Notes under the pieces: generated by a model
Seen by the model: only the letters and a program-made list of their open reading frames with translations
Databases searched by the model: none
Told to the model about the DNA's origin: nothing
Assembly: GCA_034769895.1 (NCBI GenBank)
Contig: CM068367.1
Span: 126,331,927-126,395,926 of the forward strand
Direction of reading: 5' to 3'
Source: Magicicada septendecula
Taxonomy: Eukaryota; Arthropoda; Insecta; Hemiptera; Cicadidae
DNA length: 64,000 bases
Shown here: positions 57,297-64,000 of the stretch, one piece after another
How the letters are laid out: every line of letters starts with the position of its first letter
Numbering within the stretch: position 1 is the stretch's first letter
Translations under genes and position numbers: made by a program

Positions 57297-57362
57297 GGTG
57301 GGGGAGAGGGGAGGAGGAGGAGGAGGAGGAGGAGGAGGAGGAGGAGAAGGAGGAGAAGAAGA
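57297..57362. repeat. (GGA)n purine tract
   Basis: GGA/GAG repeats over about 65 bases, purine-only on the plus strand; it lies in the intron just after the donor of the 57417-57592 exon. Confidence 0.9.
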
Positions 57363-57416
57363 TTAAATATATATATTCAATAAAGTATATAAAATATGAG
57401 CATGAAAGTCACATAC

Positions 57417-57592
57417 CTTAGTTGGTACAGTCCAGTATGTACATAATAAAGTAAAGCGTAAGTAGCGTCGTTCACTAATTCGGGAATCAATAGTGTGCGT
57501 AACATTACCTGAAGAAACCCTAGATTTTTAATGACTTGCCATACCTTAATGTCAATGGCTGCTAAGTTTCCAAATGTTGATAAACACATGTT
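57417..57592 (-). CDS. Exon of the armadillo-repeat host gene, 176 bp
   Basis: Acceptor TTCTCGATTTTCAG (ending 57593) and donor CTAAG|GTATGTG (57416 down) are both good. It begins on a codon boundary and leaves two bases of a split codon. It reads NMCLSTFGNLAAIDIKVW, QVIKNLGFLQVMLRTLLIPE and LVNDATYALLYYVHTGLYQL. GNLA followed by a short helix and the VW...L helix is the armadillo pattern seen also in the exon at 40137-40530. An internal CAG|GTAATG near 57505-57510 could act as an alternative donor. Upstream exons would lie to the right, beyond the window or unrecognised. Confidence 0.7.
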
Positions 57593-57796
57593 CTGAAAAT
57601 CGAGAAATACCAGTATGTTTAGACATTAACATTTAATATATTGTAAACCTTTACATATTTTTATAACTTTTTCCAAAGTAGGTATTTTCCCTTTCATTTG
57701 TCTAAATTTGTTCACTTGCATATTTATTGTATTCATTTTAATGAATGAAACACATGTCAATACAGTCTGTTTTATATAACAATGAACTCATTCTAA

Positions 57797-57817
57797 AAAA
57801 AAAAAAAAAAAAAAAAT
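57797..57817 (+). repeat. Poly-A run
   Basis: About 21 consecutive A residues; no retroelement body recognised on its left. Confidence 0.85.
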
Positions 57818-58499
57818 AGTGGCTGTTTATGTCCTACAAACAAGAATAGAGAGAGATGACAAAGTCAATGCCAAACTTTCTCAGGTTGGTTGAAAGCAAA
57901 CTTCTTGAGAAAATCAAGTCTTGGGAAGTGTTTGGGAAATATCCTAATACATACAAATGACACATCAGCAGATTAAGAGAAGATAATATACTTCTTTTCA
58001 TTACAGTGCACAGTAGAACTTTCCATATCCAGAAAAAAAATTTAAAAAAAAAATTCAAATTCACAAAAATTTAGTACTGGAACATTTTAATGGTAATATG
58101 GCCGTAAAATATCAGTTGTTTTCAAAATAGCCTACAAATAAGGGGATATAAATATGACTAATAGCAAATTAGGCATTGTTATTTTTGTTTTTACAACTAT
58201 AAAATGTCTACAAGATCATACTACGATTTCTACAAATTTGTAAATACAGTACGTGTTGTATACACAGTACAGACCCAACAGACTGACCAGCCAATCATAA
58301 ACTATTGTGCTGTGAAGGTATTTTCATTGGTGTCTGTTACTGAAATTCTTGTTGGATAGTGAAGTTACTTTTACAGTAGTTTACAAGTGTTATGAATAAG
58401 TTTACATAAATTGTTTTACTGTGTTTGCCGGTTGCAATGTACCGGTATGTAAATCACTTGTGATATCAACAAACAGGAAACAAGTAGTGTTTACAATTG

Positions 58500-59250
58500 A
58501 AAAAAGCTGGAAGCCATACACAGGGTTGAAAAGGGTGAACTCTCACGTACTGTGGCAGCTGATATAAATGTCAGAACGTTGACTGTTAGTAATTGGATGA
58601 AGCGAAAAGAAAAGTTAATACAATTTTCTGCAAAACCTGACAGTCGGCAACCACACTGTAAAGTTATGTAGGACTGTAACTACAAAATTTTAAATGAAGG
58701 TCTTTATATTTGGTTTCTTAACCAAAGAGAAAAAAGGTGTCCCTCTGTCAAGGTCTATTATTCAAGAGAAAGCAAACATTTTGGTTTCTAAACTAGGTTA
58801 TAATTATAAAGTGGTCTGTGCTAGTCCCAATTGGTTAGACGGATGGAAGTCTTGCTAAGGTGTTTGACAGTTAGCTGTAAGTAGAGAACAATTATCCAGC
58901 AATAAAAGTGGCACAACTGAATTTTATAAAAAGTTTAAAAAAAAATAACAGACGGATCAGTTTAATGCTGATGAGATTGGCCTTAATTTAAAGATGCTAC
59001 CTGAAAAAAACCTTGTTAGTAAACAAAAAAAAAAGCACCTGGTTGCGAAAAAAGTAAAGAAAGTGTAAATATTCTCTTGGATAGTAATGCATCAGGAGAT
59101 CACTATCTTTCACTTAAGCTAATAGGAAAACATAAAAAAAACACAGGAAATTAAAAAGATTAATCCAAACGCAGTGCAAGTGAATCATAGTAGCCATAAA
59201 AGTGGATGAATGTCATCCAAATTGTTTAAAGAATGCTTTCATCATGGCGA
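58500..59250 (+). pseudogene. Tigger 3 transposase, N-terminal and central pieces
   Basis: KLEAIHRVEKGELSRTVAAD then INVRTLTVSNWMKRKEKL is the pogo HTH; DCNYKILNEGLYIWFLNQRE and the following GVPLSRSIIQEKANILVSKL make the second DNA-binding half; FNADEIGLNLKMLPEKNLVS is the first catalytic motif (MDETGL with Thr to Ile). The rest is scattered among stops and shifts. More decayed than Tigger 1 and 2. Confidence 0.8.
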
Positions 59251-59289
59251 TTTTATCACAGGAGAGCTGAAAAAAAAAAACAGTTTTAG

Positions 59290-60560
59290 CAAGGGGGTGG
59301 AGTAACACTAAGTCCCTCGTGCAGTCTAAACTAGTATTTGTGTGCTAAACTAGTATTTGAAAGTCACAGATACAAAAACCCGTTATTCTATACCTATTAT
59401 ACATATACCTGTATTACATAATTTGTTATATGAAATAAATTGAAACTAAAAGTATTAACAGTATCATTTTACACTGTGACATCATTAAGCTGTTACTGTT
59501 TAAAAGAAAATAAGAAACAAGAGAATTTATAGGCCTATCTTCCTTTGGAAATACTAGGAATAAACAAACTGACATAGATTTAATATTCAATTATTTATTC
59601 CATTTTGGTTAGACAAATCAGTTGCAAAACTCAGGCAATGAAATTTAGAGTGCACATATAGCACAACAAATAATGTAAAAAAAACTCAGAAACATAATAA
59701 AAACATAACAATAAGCCACAAGAGTGAATGCGAATAAAAACAATTTTACAAATAAAAATAATAAAAACAACTTTAATAAAATAGATATAAATAAATAAAA
59801 ACTTATAAATAATAAGCAACAACAAAAGTAAATTAAATGCATTACATACTTGGATAATCTTCAGATTCATTTCATTCACCAATGTACACAGGATATACAA
59901 GTCATAGACTAATCTATGTGACACCTATTCACATTACAATTTGCTTCACTCAAATAACACATGATAAGTATTATAGGTATATGTTATAAGACAATATAAT
60001 TTGCTTTTTTAAAATTTACCAAGTTGGTGACTAGTATAGTATATAATTTGTTATTATAATCTGTATTATAGATCTGTATAACACACGAGAATAAATGTAA
60101 CATCAGTATCATGAATTTTTCATTTATTAAAAACAGCTTCATCTCATTGGCATAGAGCTATTCTGACCTTGCTTTGTTTTTCTTTGTTTTGTACTTCTAT
60201 GGCAATCGGCACATGCACAGAAGCAAGTATTCAGCATCAATAACTGCCACTTTGTACTTGTTTATTCATTAGTTGGATAGGGGGGTCCCGCGAGTAATCA
60301 GGACAGGTAATTCAATTTCAGTCACTGTTATATCCATTCCACAAAAGTTAATCATTTCAAAATACCTGTTACAGATATATCGGTCCACCTCTAGATTCTC
60401 ACCCATGAAAATCTGTCTTCACAATACTCTGTAAAATGTACCATTACAACTGATGAAGCCTGGTATTTGTTAAACAGTTTAAAATTAATTAATATAAAAC
60501 AAATGTTCTGGGGCCACTGAAGCATGGAATCTGGTAAGAAATTCTATATTCATGAAATCA
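59290..60560. other. Unidentified block inside Tigger 3
   Basis: AT-rich sequence that does not fit the transposase; probably an insertion of an unrecognised element. No coding region supported. Confidence 0.4.
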
Positions 60561-60579
60561 TAGAACAAAATTAATTATG

Positions 60580-60860
60580 GGAAATGAAAAGACATTGCTG
60601 ATGGAGAGACTTCTGATAAACTTGTAGAATTAATTCATCAGATTGATGGTTGCAAACACATGACTGAAACTGAGATTTCCAAGTGGATTAGCAGCAACCT
60701 CATTGACTGAGATTATAAATATTGCAACCGAAGAAGAAGAGAAAGAATCCAGTGATAGTGTAGATGATGCTCCAAAGTTAACACAAGAAAAGCGCATTAT
60801 ACCAGAGAAAGGATTTAAGGCATTAGAGGCAAATTATGTAAGTCTGTAATAGACTGTATA
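60580..60860 (+). pseudogene. Tigger 3 transposase, C-terminal piece
   Basis: DIADGETSDKLVELIHQIDG, TEISKWISSNLID and, after a frame change, ATEEEEKESSDSVDDAPKLT: the weakly conserved acidic tail of Tigger/TIGD transposases. Confidence 0.6.
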
Positions 60861-61884
60861 TTAGCATGATGCAGTGAAAATGTTATCCACAAAAGTGATA
60901 AAATTCTTTAAAATATTTGAAACATTTTCATAGGTGGCAATGAACTAAGTTGAACAATGTGAAAATGCAATAGTAGCTGATATAATGTTTATTAAACAGT
61001 GGTGCAATATAACAGCTAAATGTATGATAGCTAAGAAAAATCAGACTATGTACTATTGACAAATTTTTTGAAAAAACCTGTATAAAGATAAAAAATTGCA
61101 ATATCTTAATTGCAATATTAAATAGTACAATATTATATATTATAGCATAATTTATTTAAAATATCATAATAATATTTTCTCTCATATTGGATTTTTCCAA
61201 TATCCGAATGAGTCCCGCCCACATTAAACAGGTTATGGGAGGTTCTGCTGTATTTTCAAATTATACAATCTATCAAGAGTAACAGTGTTTAAAACACAAT
61301 GAACATGCACATAGCGGATTAACAAAATGGATATTAACACACCAGAGTGTGTACACCAAAACAGATTGTGGGTGTTTGAAAAGATAGTCTTTATGAAAAT
61401 CACTGGATCCTGTAAATTAAGCAGATGAATGGTAAATTTCCAGAAATATGGAAATCAATTATTTGTATAGTGAAGATGAGACAGTGGCAATAATTAGAAG
61501 TTAAATGTTAGCATGGATATGGGTCTTAAAAATAATAAGTTGAATAAAAGAGGAAAGGATACCAAGAAGAGACTGCCAGGGACTTGACAACTGAGAAGGC
61601 AGAACAAAGAAAAGATGAAGTGATGATGAGGAGGGTTTAACAGTTTTGTTAGCAAGTAAATAGGGAACAAGTACCTGTGATAGGAAATAATGGGAAGATG
61701 TGGAGTCAACCAGCCAAGGATCTTTAAAGAGCTTAGATTCAAAATAACTGAACAAGCGAAGTGAGTTCTTAGTGTTAAATTCATGGATTCTTGGATAAAA
61801 TCCTCACAAACAATGACAGACACTCACATAAAATACTATATTGGGACAGATACTATAACTTTACCTTATCTCCCGTGTTATTTT

Positions 61885-61902
61885 GCCACACGTTGGATGC
61901 GT
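61885..61902 (-). promoter_or_regulatory. Primer-site remnant of LTR element 6
   Basis: Minus strand GCATCCAACGTGTGGC aligns with the Gypsy-type primer site TGGCGCCCAACGTGGGGC with several changes; position relative to the following LTR-like block is the same as at 53873. Confidence 0.35.
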
Positions 61903-61904
61903 CT

Positions 61905-63350
61905 ATTTATTACTTAACTTGTGTATTCTTATTTAATTTACCTTGGATAATAATTCGCCCGTTTTATTTTTATTGTTAAGTTGTAATAAAAGGTTGTTTA
62001 TTCAATGAAGAAAACTTTTGCTCTAAGTGTATCAGTTGTCCAGTGGTTATTTAGGTTGCGTGTTTGTGTGAAGTGATTTCATATATAATTTTAATGACTG
62101 AATTATTCTGCCTTGTTTAATAATTAGAATTGACTTATTTTAATTCGTCAGTTAATCTGTTCAAAACTAAATTGAATGTAGCGGTCGAGTTGTTCCAAAC
62201 AATTCTCAACGTTCACTTTCGATATTTGTCTTAACCCTATTCCTTGAGGTTAATCTCGGTTTTGCAGTTTCTATGGTTCCAACGACTCCTCGACGTCTTC
62301 TTAATCTTCGTAAGTATAGAATAAATATTGATTATATCTTACCTTCAAGAAATAAGAACGCATGGAAATGATTTATTAATATTATCGTTTAATCTTTGCA
62401 ATTTAATTCAAGTTGATGGAATTTTGCATTCAATATACACGCTAGTAATAATCGTAATGTATCTCAGGTTTGAATAGTAAAAATGGATTAAACATATAAC
62501 ATGGGAATTCTTTTGGCTGCTACGAAAGGTTCCAATAATTATTAACAAACAATATAGAGTACATTACAAATAATTCTAATGCTTATAATCTAATGTGAGA
62601 GTTACAAAAAGTATTCAGACCAACAAAAATATCTGGCGATATTTAGCTCGCTATGGGCAGAGCATGCTGGTCCTAGAATGACGTCACCATCATGGCCGCC
62701 TTCATCCGTCTCTGATAATGCATGAAGTTTTGGTACAATGTATTTTAAATAAATGTGTTCCTTGTACTCACTGATTCTTATATACTGTGTTTCACTTTAT
62801 GAAATGTCCACTAGTGATTATTTGTGGTGTGAGTTATTGAGGTGACTAGTGATTGTTCGTGTTGGGTTAATAATTTTGTCAATTAGAATAATGGTACTAT
62901 ACATTACACTTATACGTGGAATTTAACTGTGCGTCTTCTTGTTAATCGCTTGATTTTTCTTACTGGTGTTCGTTCTTTTTGATGATGTGAATTTAGTTCA
63001 TAATTTCGGTATCTTCTATTGTGGTTATAATTTTTTCTTCCAAATCGGTTCCTGGGTTTTATAATTTTGTTACATAATCATTCTGTGAGCACTGTTCAAC
63101 TGTCTTCAACCATAGTTAACAATCAAGTGTAAGTTCTTCTTTTTGTCATCGAACTGACCAACATTTAAATTCTGATTGGCCCCTTATGTTCAAGTGTTAT
63201 ATGACCAATACCCCTTAATTACTTTATATTTTACAATTTGCCTTTAGCTTATTATTTTATCATTATATACTAATGGTTCATACAATGTTTATATAGTTAT
63301 TAATTATAAAATTACAAATAATTTGGTACTAAACATGTCTTGGTTTAGTC
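61905..63350 (-). repeat. LTR 6 (minus orientation), diverged copy of LTR 5
   Basis: Collinear similarity with 53894-55500 over several blocks (see that entry). Neither edge is precise. The two copies are too diverged to be a recent LTR pair of one element, but an old pair enclosing 55500-61880 is possible. Confidence 0.4.
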
Positions 63351-63629
63351 CTGTAAAATCTTAGTATTTAGTGAATTTTCCAGATATCTGATGAAACAAT
63401 TTAATGGTTGATGGTAGTTATACTTTGACCCCTTGAGATACATTAATTTAAATTAATTAGATGGTAACATAAAACTCTTATAATATATAACAAAACTCTT
63501 AATAATACTACTTAGTTTAACAATTTTAATTTATGCACACTGTTTAACCATTGTCTGTGTGATAAATCATTCCTCACTACTGTTAATAATAATTGAACAC
63601 TTCTTTATAAGTAATAGTACACTACAGTG

Positions 63630-63790
63630 CTATTAAAACAATCTGTGTCTTCTGACAGCTAAGAAGCACATGGGGCTCGGCACAGCTGCGGAAGCGCTGT
63701 GTTGCCACATGGTCCGCTAGGCCGAGCCCGCTCCCTCGCTTGTTCCCTCGCTCAGCGTTTGGGGCTGTGGAAAATAATATCCACTTAAAA
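63630..63790. other. GC-rich island with hairpin
   Basis: Clearly GC-rich patch in AT-rich surroundings. GGGCTCGGC (63673-63681) is inverted as GCCGAGCCC (63721-63729), and ACAGC/GCTGT pairs inside, giving a hairpin of about 57 bases. Not a tRNA: no box A/B and no clover-leaf. Could be part of an unknown SINE or MITE. Confidence 0.5.
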
Positions 63791-64000
63791 GGATCATTGT
63801 CACTGTGACATGGTACCACGGTGGCTCAGAAGTAATGTGCGTTAAGATAAAATGAAACGTAACGTAACGTTATCTGACCGCAGGACGTGATTAATTTCTA
63901 CAATCTCATTTCCATTGAAAGACAATCGAAGCTCCGGCCCCCTTGATAAAGCTTGAAGACAACAACAAAACATTACCACCAAAACCAACAACACTGAGCA

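Larger units (their letters stand above)
58011..61250 (+). mobile_element. Tigger 3 (old, 3.2 kb including inserted sequence)
   Basis: Left end CAGTAGAACTTTCCATATCC and right end, reversed, CAGCAGAACCTCCCATAACC match at most positions. TA follows the right end; the left TA has become CA. Transposase pieces lie at 58500-59050 and 60580-60860. The unusual length and the unrelated block 59290-60560 suggest a later insertion. Confidence 0.75.

Noticed and set aside
59631-59924. 97-codon minus-strand frame rich in Phe, Ile and Leu
   Set aside because: Low-complexity A-rich plus strand; no motif, lies in the unidentified block inside Tigger 3.
61494-61823. 109-codon minus-strand frame
   Set aside because: Overlaps another open frame of similar length, no domain recognised and no splice or promoter context; could be an unknown element remnant but not supportable.

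Overview
This is a window of an AT-rich eukaryotic nuclear genome, almost certainly an arthropod and most likely an insect. The evidence is the mix of transposable elements (Tigger/pogo, mariner, hAT, Penelope-like, RTE and Gypsy with insect-style termini), a tRNA-derived SINE, and a few short exons with good splice sites separated by very long introns. No species can be named. Nothing bacterial, no rRNA or tRNA gene and no CRISPR array was seen.
Layout. 1-2064: start of a minus-strand LTR retrotransposon (gag-like frame running off the window, tRNA-Lys primer site, 1.1 kb LTR). 4239-5545: a related LTR in the opposite orientation, preceded by a UUCG-capped hairpin and a polypurine tract. 5577-6790: 3' LTR and integrase remnant of a Gypsy element. 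About 7131-14162: one Penelope-like element (PLE) split by a hAT transposon (7192-10640, 8-bp target duplication) and a Tigger (10718-12923). 17205-17400: tail of another PLE. 18411-20179: gag remnant and 5' LTR of a third LTR element. 22594-28625: a very large foldback (palindromic) element whose arms hold 162-bp tandem repeats in mirror image, interrupted by a second Tigger (22876-25133); single arms of the same family lie at 20594-22095 and 40690-42590. 30470-31235: internally deleted non-LTR element. 32380-32672: SINE with perfect target duplications. 40137-57592: minus-strand exons of an armadillo-repeat, importin-alpha-like host gene, separated by a roughly 16 kb intron that contains a mariner (43380-47261) split by an almost intact RTE retrotransposon (ORF 44009-46897, one stop codon), PLE debris, Jockey/R1-like fragments and a full-length-size mariner (51000-52291). 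53873-55500 and 61885-63350: two diverged minus-strand LTRs with primer-binding-site remnants, flanking a third Tigger (58011-61250).
How it fits together. The window is mostly nested mobile-element sediment inside and beside one host gene. The order of insertion can be read in several places (Tigger 2 into the foldback, RTE into mariner 1, hAT and Tigger 1 into the same PLE). Most element genes are broken by stops and frameshifts; the RTE is the youngest-looking. The most unusual features are the foldback family, with repeated short open frames in its arms, and a CUGANGA...GAAAC hammerhead-like motif that recurs at PLE tails and in the foldback arms.
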